From DATDEW01 sp046590205 (GTDB taxonomy: Bacteria > Bacteroidota > Ignavibacteria > Palsa-1295), in contig JBKJTT010000091.1 in assembly GCA_046590205.1 (NCBI GenBank), forward strand, positions 1-64,000: 64,000 nt of DNA, given 5' to 3'. Under the pieces are notes generated by a model. That model saw nothing but the letters and a program-made list of their open reading frames with translations. It ran no database searches and was not told the DNA's origin. The position numbers and the translations under genes were made by a program. Positions 46,304-53,900 of the stretch are shown here, in pieces (position 1 is the stretch's first letter; each line of letters starts with the position of its first letter).

Positions 46304-46339
46304 ATATTACTAGTGCAGTTAATAGGCACCTAGTAATAT
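46304..46339. repeat. Long palindrome abutting the start codon of the 59-aa gene
   Basis: ATATTACTAG (46304-46313) is the perfect inverse of CTAGTAATAT (46330-46339). Using a one-base bulge at 46330 the stem extends to 13 bp with GTGC/GCAC and a 9-base loop. It ends one base before ATG 46341. It could be an operator or an RNA hairpin that hides the ribosome site. There is no T-tract, so it is not a terminator for the HNH gene. Confidence 0.8.
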
Positions 46340-46340
46340 C

Positions 46341-46520
46341 ATGGCATTCTCTTTTCTTGAAGCATTTGAAATAACTAAGTTTGATGGTAAGCACATTACT
46401 ACTGTAATGCAGCAAACATCTGATGAATGTAAAGATTTAACCTATTTAGTAGAGTTTGACGATAACACTCTACAATTCGCTGATCTTAATTCACTACTTC
46501 GATTTATAACTGGGGAGTAG
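46341..46520 (+). CDS. Small 59-residue protein, unknown function
   Basis: An ATG at 46341 opens a 59-codon frame ending TAG at 46518-46520: MAFSFLEAFEITKFDGKHIT at the start, then TTVMQQTSDECKDLTYLVEF and a C-terminus LNSLLRFITGE. The composition is acidic and AT-rich like the HNH gene. No family recognised. A strong palindrome sits directly before the start, which argues that the frame is expressed and regulated. It lies between the HNH gene and the 121-residue protein, 55 bases before the latter. Confidence 0.5.
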   Translation: MAFSFLEAFEITKFDGKHITTVMQQTSDECKDLTYLVEFDDNTLQFADLNSLLRFITGE

Positions 46521-46575
46521 ACAGAGCAGTCTAACCTCACTAAGCAACAGCTAACTTTCTTAAAGGAGAACTTCG

Positions 46576-46941
46576 ATGAAAAATACGACAGCTAATAACT
46601 ATTCAATCGAGTTAATAGACGATCATTATTGGGGTTTGGGGTGGAAGCAAGTTCAGACATTCGTAGTAACTCATCCTGAAAAAGAATCTCGTATCATATA
46701 CTTGTGGATAAAAGACAAATACAATACGGCATTCACAGATATTACTCACTTCCTTGATTACATGGGAGTGTATACTCTTGATGAGCATGAAGAGCTGAAG
46801 CGATATGACTTTGAAGATTCTTTTGATTACAATGGCCCTCAAGATCCTTTCTATGACTTCATTGTATCAATTGTTGAGGGGACATATGACATGTGGATTG
46901 AAACTGCTTATGAGGGAAGATATATTTTGAGCGAAGATTGA
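46576..46941 (+). CDS. Acidic 121-residue protein, unknown function
   Basis: A well-formed small gene: AAGGAG lies 8 bases before the ATG at 46576. The protein (start MKNTTANNYSIELIDDHYWG) is acidic and rich in aromatic residues, with YLWIKDKYNTAFTDITHFLD and a C-terminus WIETAYEGRYILSED. There is no signal peptide or membrane segment. I recognise no family. As part of the AT-rich island after an HNH endonuclease and a vsr remnant it could belong to a defence, immunity or anti-restriction cargo, but that is only context. Confidence 0.65.
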   Translation: MKNTTANNYSIELIDDHYWGLGWKQVQTFVVTHPEKESRIIYLWIKDKYNTAFTDITHFLDYMGVYTLDEHEELKRYDFEDSFDYNGPQDPFYDFIVSIVEGTYDMWIETAYEGRYILSED

Positions 46942-46991
46942 GTAGAGAGAGTTGTTCGGCGTCCGTCGATATAATTTAACAATCTCATCTT

Positions 46992-47022
46992 GTCTTCTCC
47001 TCCTTGAAAAGGAGGAGAAGAC
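46992..47022. repeat. REP-like palindrome 1
   Basis: A perfect 14-bp inverted repeat (46992-47005 with 47009-47022, loop GAA) built on CTCCTCCTT/AAGGAGGAG. It is not followed by a T-tract on either strand in the sense needed for termination. It belongs to the same purine/pyrimidine hairpin family as those at 47038, 47162 and 48629. Confidence 0.85.
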
Positions 47023-47037
47023 AAAAAAGAAAGACCC

Positions 47038-47062
47038 TCTCCTTCCTTTTCAAGGAAGGAGA
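47038..47062. repeat. REP-like palindrome 2
   Basis: An 11-bp perfect stem (47038-47048 with 47052-47062, loop TTC), centred on CTTCCTT/AAGGAAG. It lies 15 bases after palindrome 1 in the opposite loop orientation (TTC against GAA), forming a head-to-head pair. Confidence 0.85.
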
Positions 47063-47161
47063 TACAGAGGAAGGTTATTCAATTAAATGATACGATATTT
47101 CTTTGGTGGGAGTTATTCCAATCTGTATGGCTGTCGCCAATAATTAATAACCTCACCCCAA

Positions 47162-47184
47162 CCCTCTCCTTGAAAAGGAGAGGG
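47162..47184. repeat. REP-like palindrome 3
   Basis: CCCTCTCCTT (47162-47171) and AAGGAGAGGG (47175-47184) with loop GAA, embedded in the flanking ACCTCACCCCAACC...GAGCAAGAGCGGG sequence that commonly surrounds such dispersed hairpins in Bacteroidota genomes. Confidence 0.85.
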
Positions 47185-47231
47185 AGCAAGAGCGGGAGCA
47201 ATTTTCGATGAATAGACATAAACTATAAAAA

Positions 47232-47264
47232 TGTTGATAATTTGTTGATAATTTGTTGATAAAA
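47232..47264 (+). repeat. Three 11-bp tandem repeats upstream of a promoter
   Basis: TGTTGATAATT at 47232-47242 and 47243-47253, then TGTTGATAAAA at 47254-47264. One helical turn per unit puts the copies on one face of the DNA, ending 2 bases before the -33 element at 47267. The inverse, TTATCAACA, differs by one base from the DnaA box TTATCCACA. Confidence 0.85.
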
Positions 47265-47266
47265 TA

Positions 47267-47298
47267 TTTGGATTTCGGCATTTTATTTCGTATATTTG
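47267..47298 (+). promoter_or_regulatory. Strong Bacteroidota-type promoter
   Basis: TTTGGA (47267-47272), an 18-base spacer, and TATATTTG (47291-47298), an exact TAnnTTTG. Initiation is expected near 47303. It drives either the structured RNA at 47303-47529 alone or that RNA as leader of the ATP-grasp gene. Confidence 0.8.
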
Positions 47299-47302
47299 CA
47301 GA

Positions 47303-47529
47303 GCAAGCTTGAAGTCCGAAGCTGAAAGCGTAAACAAAGAAGTCCTTTTTCTGCCTCCCTATAACATTATGCCCATTTCCGCACTACCGACCAATCCCCG
47401 ATCCTTCACTTTGGCTGCGCCTTCGTTGCCAGATAGCACGTCCGTTAACTCCTTATTGGTGGAGAGCGGTGGGTGTGAGAGTGCACACTTAGTATGTTGA
47501 TTAATAAGGCACTTACAAGGCAAAATTGC
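47303..47529 (+). ncRNA. Candidate structured RNA, 6S-like rod (or long structured leader)
   Basis: The 227 bases after the promoter fold into nested helices: GCAA/TTGC (47303/47526), CTTGAAGT with ACTTaCAAG (47308-47315 with 47511-47519, one bulge), GCCT/AGGC (47353/47507), TAACAT/ATGTTG (47362/47494), CCCA-CCGC with GCGGTGGG (47372-47382 with 47466-47473), ACCAAT/ATTGGT (47390/47455), and an apical TGGC/GCCA hairpin (47412-47431). A small hairpin TGTG/CACA (47474/47484) lies on the 3' side, as in the 6S RNA central bubble. A 63-codon frame inside shows no protein-like character. It lacks tmRNA, RNase P and SRP RNA hallmarks. Identity as 6S is inference; there is no clear terminator at its end. 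Confidence 0.4.
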
Positions 47530-47664
47530 ACAAATCATGGTATGTATTCTATACCCTGTATCTGCATCCCGAACGCCTGCAGGTAATAATCTGTTTATCT
47601 CGCTTCCGTAATTTTGACTATTATTTACTCAGGTACGCATCACTCATAACACATTACAATTATT
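47530..47664. other. Remainder of the leader before the ATP-grasp gene
   Basis: Contains one small hairpin GGTAT/ATACC (47539-47543 with 47551-47555) without a T-tract and the 8-bp palindrome CCTGCAGG (about 47575-47582). No gene or second promoter was seen. Confidence 0.4.
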
Positions 47665-48609
47665 ATGGCTACAGTAGGATTATTATTCGGTATGGAGGAG
47701 ACATTCCCGCCGGCACTTCTTGAACGCATTAATCAGCTCGGCGAAAAAGAAGGCGTTACCGCAGAGTTTTGCTCGATCGATCTCTGGCGCTCCGATGAGC
47801 CGAAGCATTATGACGTCGTTCTCGACCGCATCTCGCAGGATGTGCCGTTCTACCGCGCAATTCTCAAGAACATGATGCTCGCCGGTACGAAGGTCGTGAA
47901 TAATCCGCTCTGGATGAATGCCGATGAGAAGTTTTTCTCGTATTCAATCTGCGCGAAGGCAGGAGTTCATGTCCCGAAGACGATGCTTGTTCCGTCGAAG
48001 AACATGCCGCCTGATACGTCGGATAAATCTTTCCGCAATTTGAAATTCCCGCTTTCGTGGGAGGCAATGTTCGAGTTTATTGGCTTTCCTGCATATTTCA
48101 AACCTCATGCAGGCGGCGGCTGGAAAAGTGTTTACAAGGTCAATAACATTGACGAATTCTTCCGCGCCTACGATGAGACCGACGAGCTCGTGATGACACT
48201 TCAGGAGAACGTTGATTTCACCGAGTACTACCGTTGCTATTGCATCGGTAAGCAGTACGTCCATATTATGCCGTACGAACCGCGCAACCCGCACCACGAG
48301 CGTTACAATGCCGGCTTCGCTCCGACCGAGAAGCTTCGCAAGGAGATGGAGAAGACTTGTCTCTTGATATGCGAAACACTTGGTTATGATTTCAATACGG
48401 TAGAGTTTGCAGTCAAGGATGGTATTCCGTATGCAATCGACTTTACAAACCCTGCACCAGATGCGGAGAAGTCATCGGTCGGTGAAGAGAATTTTGAGTG
48501 GATACTTGACACTGCTGCAAAGTACCTGATTGATGAAGCAGTAGAATCAGCCAAGAAGAAGAAAGCCACCAAGAAAAAGCAAAACTGGCGCGAAATGATA
48601 CTTGCGTAA
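47665..48609 (+). CDS. ATP-grasp (RimK-like) ligase domain protein
   Basis: The 314-residue soluble protein has an N-terminal pre-ATP-grasp part (VGLLFGMEETFPPALLERIN), then the ATP-grasp core: GFPAYFKPHAGGGWKSVYKV with the ATP-binding lysine and glycine-rich loop, LVMTLQENVDFTEYYRCYCI, and the magnesium-binding end NTVEFAVKDGIPYAIDFTNP. The C-terminus is very basic (ESAKKKKATKKKQNWRE), unusual for the family and perhaps nucleic-acid or ribosome binding. It would join a carboxylate to an amine with ATP; the substrate is unknown. It lies 360 bases downstream of the promoter at 47267. Confidence 0.75.
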   Translation: MATVGLLFGMEETFPPALLERINQLGEKEGVTAEFCSIDLWRSDEPKHYDVVLDRISQDVPFYRAILKNMMLAGTKVVNNPLWMNADEKFFSYSICAKAGVHVPKTMLVPSKNMPPDTSDKSFRNLKFPLSWEAMFEFIGFPAYFKPHAGGGWKSVYKVNNIDEFFRAYDETDELVMTLQENVDFTEYYRCYCIGKQYVHIMPYEPRNPHHERYNAGFAPTEKLRKEMEKTCLLICETLGYDFNTVEFAVKDGIPYAIDFTNPAPDAEKSSVGEENFEWILDTAAKYLIDEAVESAKKKKATKKKQNWREMILA

Positions 48610-48628
48610 TTTTTTATCCTCATCCCTT

Positions 48629-48655
48629 CCCCTTCTCCCTCAAATGGAGAAGGGG
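48629..48655. repeat. REP-like palindrome 4
   Basis: CCCCTTCTCC (48629-48638) and GGAGAAGGGG (48646-48655), loop CTCAAAT. It sits in the 124-base gap after the ATP-grasp gene. Same sequence style as palindromes 1-3. Confidence 0.8.
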
Positions 48656-48733
48656 ATAAGATGTACCCTTTTGCCTCCCACTTCTCTCCCATGTCTTATT
48701 TTTGAAGTCAGGACTTTGTCTTGCCTATGATAG

Positions 48734-50383
48734 ATGTTTGAAGATTCGAAGGGTCGCGGCGAACGCCAAGCCCGTGCTATAGTGCTGGTTGTGTTGGTCA
48801 TCGAGGCGGTTTGGGTATTTTTACACAGATACCTGCCCGGCGATGCTGCGCTATGGTCGTTACAATCGGATCTGATCCACTTGCATCTCACAAGTGCTAC
48901 GAATGATGGCTTCTCTCTCATTCCATTCCCCGGGGCGAATGTCCTTGCACCATACATCTCATGGCTTTTTAGTTTGGTCTTTGGCAGCGAAGTGGCAATA
49001 CGCTTGTTGATGGCTTTTGGCGCAATCCTTCTTCGCGGTGGGGCAATGTTATCGTTGTTATCAGTGCTTCGCGTTAGGGATGCTTCGGTCTATTATCTGA
49101 TACCTGTTTTCACCTGGAGCGGGATTTTCTTTAGCGGAGCTTACCCCTATCTTTTCGCCGAGACGCTCGGATTGTTTTTGATAGTTTACTTTTTGGGGCA
49201 AAGTTCGCCGCGAAGGATTCAATACATTATTCTTTCTGTCGGCTTTGCCGTCGTTGCACTTTTGCACGGCTTAGCATTTCTCTTTTGCGGAGTCCTTGTC
49301 TTGGCAATTGCAAACGAGCAGCGCCGAAGCATTCATCTAAGCCAGGGGTGGCTTTCGAACATGGGCTCTGTTGTGAGAATCGTCTTACCCGGACTCGTCA
49401 TCCTTTTACTTCGGTTTTTTTCTCCGGCTCCGATATTTTCAGTTTCAACAAGCGGACTTATTCCGACAAGTGGTGATGGAATGCTGCTATTTATGACAAC
49501 GGTCTCACCGTTCGTCCTCGAAGCTGCCTATCCGACCGGGAATATACTATGTCTTGCGATCACAGCATTTGTCATCGTGCTTGTACTTGGCTCATTGCTT
49601 CGTGCATTCCTCTTGCCGATGGAAGAAGTCTCCTGGCAATCACGTTCGTCAAAGACAGCAGGGACGATACTCCTTATTGTTTCGATAGGCGGATTGTTGC
49701 TTGGCGGTATAGGATTTCAATCACAAGCATTCCTATGGTCGTCAGCATTTTTAATACTTTCGGGATCATATTCACGCGGCCCAGCTGTGCGACGCGGTTC
49801 GATAGACAAACTACTGAATGCACTTGGCTTCATTGCTATGATTGCCGCCGGCGGCATGAATGCACTCGGTACAAACCGCGGAGCTGAAGCAGCGTATGAT
49901 ACAAAGACAGATGCGCTTCGGCTAATCGCGCAAGAAGTCCAAACATCACGCCAAGAACGCGGCATTGCAAAACTTGATGTTCATTACATCATTGATTCTT
50001 CGCTCTATGCTTCGACGCAAGAATCCTACATTGGCACAGTTTCATATTCACTAAGTGTCCCGATCTATCTTTATGCAGAAGGAAATGTTTTAGCTGATCC
50101 TTCTCGCTTCCAGCCGATGAGTGGTGCAGTTAGCGGTGAAGACAATATATTCGTTTCCCCCCTACATACAGTTCATTTTGCTAAACCGGAAAGTACTTTT
50201 GCTCCGGCAGTTCGTTTTCTTGCGGCACTACCGAATGGTTCTTCGCGAAGTGCACAGTTTGGTGAGTTTGTGAAGTCGCTGAAAGATATGAATTCTATTC
50301 CAATCAGACATGGTGATGCCGAGTATATATTATCACTCGGGACACCGAACGAGTTGGGGATACCAGGTCTTGCTCTAAAGTAA
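48734..50383 (+). CDS. Polytopic membrane protein, unknown function
   Basis: The 549-residue protein has about 11-12 hydrophobic segments in its first 390 residues (IVLVVLVIEAVWVFLH; LIPVFTWSGIFFSGAYPYLF; ILLIVSIGGLLLGGIGF), then a soluble C-terminal part of some 160 residues (LDVHYIIDSSLYASTQESYI). The early loop LPGDAALWSLQSDLIHLHL and many membrane helices recall GT-C fold glycosyltransferases, but no catalytic motif is clear, so I do not assign it. It is 8 bases from the HIT gene downstream and probably cotranscribed. Confidence 0.65.
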   Translation: MFEDSKGRGERQARAIVLVVLVIEAVWVFLHRYLPGDAALWSLQSDLIHLHLTSATNDGFSLIPFPGANVLAPYISWLFSLVFGSEVAIRLLMAFGAILLRGGAMLSLLSVLRVRDASVYYLIPVFTWSGIFFSGAYPYLFAETLGLFLIVYFLGQSSPRRIQYIILSVGFAVVALLHGLAFLFCGVLVLAIANEQRRSIHLSQGWLSNMGSVVRIVLPGLVILLLRFFSPAPIFSVSTSGLIPTSGDGMLLFMTTVSPFVLEAAYPTGNILCLAITAFVIVLVLGSLLRAFLLPMEEVSWQSRSSKTAGTILLIVSIGGLLLGGIGFQSQAFLWSSAFLILSGSYSRGPAVRRGSIDKLLNALGFIAMIAAGGMNALGTNRGAEAAYDTKTDALRLIAQEVQTSRQERGIAKLDVHYIIDSSLYASTQESYIGTVSYSLSVPIYLYAEGNVLADPSRFQPMSGAVSGEDNIFVSPLHTVHFAKPESTFAPAVRFLAALPNGSSRSAQFGEFVKSLKDMNSIPIRHGDAEYILSLGTPNELGIPGLALK

Positions 50384-50390
50384 CCACACT

Positions 50391-50729
50391 ATGACACTTT
50401 TTGAAAAGATCATCGCCCGCGAAATACCGGCGGATATCGTCTATGAGACTGACGAGATTATCGCTTTCCGCGATATTGATCCCAAAGCTCCGACCCATAT
50501 ACTTATCGTACCGAAAAAAGCAATAGCAACGATAAATGACCTTTCAGAAGATGACGCGCATCTTATTGGAAAGATTACACTTGCAGCGAAAGAAATAGCA
50601 AAGCAAGAAAAAATAGAACAAAATGGGTATCGGCTCGTATTAAATTGTAATAAAGACGGTGGTCAAAGTGTCTTTCATATACACTGCCATCTTTTGGGCG
50701 GCAGGCAGATGGAGTGGCCTCCGGGTTAA
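50391..50729 (+). CDS. HIT family (histidine triad) nucleotide-binding protein
   Basis: This 112-residue protein of HINT class starts with LFEKIIAREIPADIVYETDE and carries the triad HIHCHLLGGRQMEWPPG near the C-terminus. HINT proteins hydrolyse AMP-lysine and related phosphoramidates in the cytoplasm. Full length and canonical. It follows the membrane protein gene by 7 bases. Confidence 0.95.
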   Translation: MTLFEKIIAREIPADIVYETDEIIAFRDIDPKAPTHILIVPKKAIATINDLSEDDAHLIGKITLAAKEIAKQEKIEQNGYRLVLNCNKDGGQSVFHIHCHLLGGRQMEWPPG

Positions 50730-50918
50730 ACCGAACTACTTCTTATGCGTCAGATGTTATAAATTGGCAACGAAAACAACTTTTTTTACACATTTCCAAA
50801 GGGAATTCGCCTATCGGTTCATTTCTACAGTATATAAACGTCGGGTAAGGGTACCTATAATAGGGGCAAAATCCGTCTCCGGTGTTACAATATCAATAGT
50901 AAAGCGTTTATAGATTAT

Positions 50919-50940
50919 CGGCTCATGTAATCCGGAGCCG
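50919..50940. repeat. Inverted repeat upstream of porU
   Basis: CGGCTC (50919-50924) and GAGCCG (50935-50940) lie 22 bases before the porU start codon. It could form a hairpin in the leader. The rest of the 233-base gap after the HIT gene shows no gene. Confidence 0.4.
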
Positions 50941-50962
50941 TCACTAACGCGTATTACATAGA

Positions 50963-53900
50963 ATGAACACGATTCACTTTACATCCCGTCTTTGGAAATG
51001 CGGAAAGCTTCCCGGCTTCTTCCTCATCCTCCTCGTATTGTCGTTCGCGAACGGTCTTCGCGCACAAGAAAACCCGTATGGCAAAAGCTACTACAAGGTG
51101 CTCTCGTCATCGGCAACTGAACTTGTTGTCTCAATTACCCCAAACTACTCGGAATATACAGTAGCTGATTCAGCTACTGGTGAAGAATATACACGGGTCA
51201 AAGTCACTGGCGGTACACTTGATCAACTTGTAGCAGGTGAACCTGCTCTTGAATGGCTACGTCTTCCGATACTTTCTCCATCGGCGAAAATACCGAAGGT
51301 TGAAATTGTAAAAGAAGTACGAGAGAATATCGGCGGCATATCGCTTGCCCCTGTTCCGAACTATATGTTCAAGGGGAAACAACCGCTTGAAATATACACG
51401 AAGAATTCGGAATACAATATATCTCGAAACACTCTAACAGCATACTCACGTCCGACAGGTACATTCCGTACGGCATACACAAGTGAACTTGTTGTTACTC
51501 CGATGCGCTACGATGCCAACGCAAAGGTTCTATCACGAGTAAAAGAGTTAGTGCTTCGTATTACGTATCAGGGTGCTACTTCACGCGCGAAGAAAGTATC
51601 TCAACCCGAAGCAAGTTTTTTTAAGAGTACATTTATTAACGGCAATGTCAGCGAGTTCTATCAAAATGCTTCATCGCAAATAGCTCCTTCTCTGCCATCG
51701 CATATTGCATACAAAGTTACACCACAGGCAGGTGAGACATGGATCGCTGTCAAGACTACTGATGAAGGAGTGTACCGCATCACAGCCGGCAACTTACAGC
51801 AGTATGGTATCACAAGTGCTGACGTTTCGACGATATCACTTTATGGTTTTGGCGGAAAGCAATTACCCGAAAGCGTTGATAGCACCACTGGTGATCTTCA
51901 GGAAGTTGCGATCGATATTCGTACTGACGGCTCCGGGAATTTTCAAGAATTGCGTTTCTTTGCTCCGGGCATTACGACGTGGGGATACCGCAGTGAATTC
52001 CAGCCGAGCAAGATATTCAAGCTCTACCATGAGCGTAACCCATATACTTCGAATGGTACGTTCTACCTAAAAGTAGGCGGGTCGGGCAACGGAAAACGTA
52101 TTGTAACACAAGCTGATGCAATCAGTGGTACTCCTCAAGAAAGGAATACGGTTTTTTCGTCGTATGTCTATGAAAAAGAGGAGCGATTTGAAGTACCGAA
52201 CATTTCCCGCGAGTTCTTGGGTGAAGTAATACCACTTGGTAGAGATGTAAGCGTCTCGATTCCGGCACTTCCAGGATATACATCTGACTCTGTTCTTATT
52301 CGCCCCGCAATTGATGCAAAGTCATGCGAAGCAAGCACGATCACTCTAAAGGTTAATAATTCACCACTTGGGATTATTGCTCCTTCATCGTTGAGTTGTT
52401 CACAGGAAGATCATCGCTATCTTACCCGCGAATGGGGCACTGCCTTTGCTTTGGCACCAACCTTGGGGATGCCGCAGAGTTTTTCCTTCATGGCAACGAG
52501 CAATGATAAGTCGTCGAAGTATTGGTTGAACTTTATAGATATATTTTATCTGCGCAAAGCAGAGCTAAACGAAGGACAAGTACCCTTCATGCTTTTCTCC
52601 GATACATCATCGTACCGTTTTAATTTTTCAAATGCTACAACAGGTGAAGTATGGGATATTTCAGACCATAAAAACATCAAACGCACTGCTTCGGCAAGTG
52701 GGGCTTCGATGAGTGCAGAAGTTATGGGGAAGGGCGAAGTACTTCGCCGCTTTACCGCATTTAGTGACGGGAATATCAAGTATCCCGAGCTTTCGACGCT
52801 TTCAGCAATGACGCTTCGTTCTGGCATCTCTCAAACAGGTGCTCAAAATATTATTATTACCCCTGTAGCGTTCGTTGAACAAGCACAGAAACTTGCAGCC
52901 ATTCGTGAGCGTGGTGGTCAGGCAACAAATCCGCTGACAACAGCTGTCGTAACGGTCGAAGATATTTACCGTGAATTCGGCTACGGCAACAAAGATGTAA
53001 CAGCTATTCGTGATTTTCTTGCATATTCACTCCGCTCCACGGTAAAGAATGGTAGCACTGTGCCGCTCTTTGCTACGCTCTTTGGCAACGGTCACGCTGA
53101 TTATCAGAACCGTGTTGTGCAGCTTGAGCAGCGAGTACCAGTCTATGAAACGAATAATTGGGGCTCTGTTACGCTTATGCGAAAGGACTATCCTGACCCC
53201 GTACCCGACGATGTATATTTTGTTAGGTTAACTCCAACCACCGGATTTAAACTTGATATTGCGATCGGTAGAATAACAGTGCAGACCGAAGAGGACGCAG
53301 AAAGCTTCATCCGTAAAACAGAAAAATACGAAACATCAAGTGATGAAGGTTCATGGCGTTCTCGTACCGTATTCATTACAGATGATCGTTACTATAATGA
53401 TACGAAGCGTTCTGACCCAATAAATCATATAATAGATTCAGAAGAAGAGATCGAGCGGGTTGATCGCCGTTTGTTAGTTGATAAGCTCTATAGTCATGTC
53501 TATGCCCATACGACGATATCAGGCGGTCAACGTCGCAAACCCGAATTTGAAAAGCAGATCGTGGATGCATTTAACTCCGGTGCAGTGCTTATCTCCTATG
53601 CAGGGCATGGCAATCCGAATGTCTGGACGAATGAATCGGTTCTTAATGTCCCCTCAACAATAAACAAACTTTCAAACTTTAACCGACTCCCCTTCACAAC
53701 AACAGCGACCTGTGATTTCTCGGAGTTTGATAATTGTAACAATCCAATATCGGGTGGTGTCCAAACACTTACAAAGCCCGACGGCGGATGTATCGGCTCG
53801 CTTGCTACCAGCAGAAGTGTCTATCCAGGGGAAGAGCTTGTCTATACATTTTATCAGAAGCTTTTTGATATTGGTTGTAATGAACTTCAAGGGTCAAACT

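Noticed and set aside
46304..46339. Palindrome as terminator or insertion-sequence end
   Set aside because: No T-tract, no transposase remnant and no target duplication nearby; its position at an ATG suggests regulation instead.
46992..47184. Hairpins as terminators of the 121-aa gene
   Set aside because: They lack a T-tract on the plus strand (palindrome 1 is followed by an A-run) and occur as a dispersed family.
46992..47264. CRISPR array
   Set aside because: The repeats are few, contiguous (11-bp) or imperfect hairpins without spacers, and there are no cas genes.
47309..47500. 63-codon frame with TTG start just after the promoter at 47267
   Set aside because: It has no ribosome site, its composition is not protein-like, and the region is better explained by RNA structure.
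47303..47664. tmRNA, RNase P RNA or SRP RNA in the leader
   Set aside because: No CCA end or tag frame, no GAGGAAAGTCC, and no conserved SRP loop sequence were found.
50730..50962. 84-codon frame (50659-50913) overlapping the HIT gene end
   Set aside because: It overlaps the HIT gene out of frame, has no ribosome site and no protein-like pattern.
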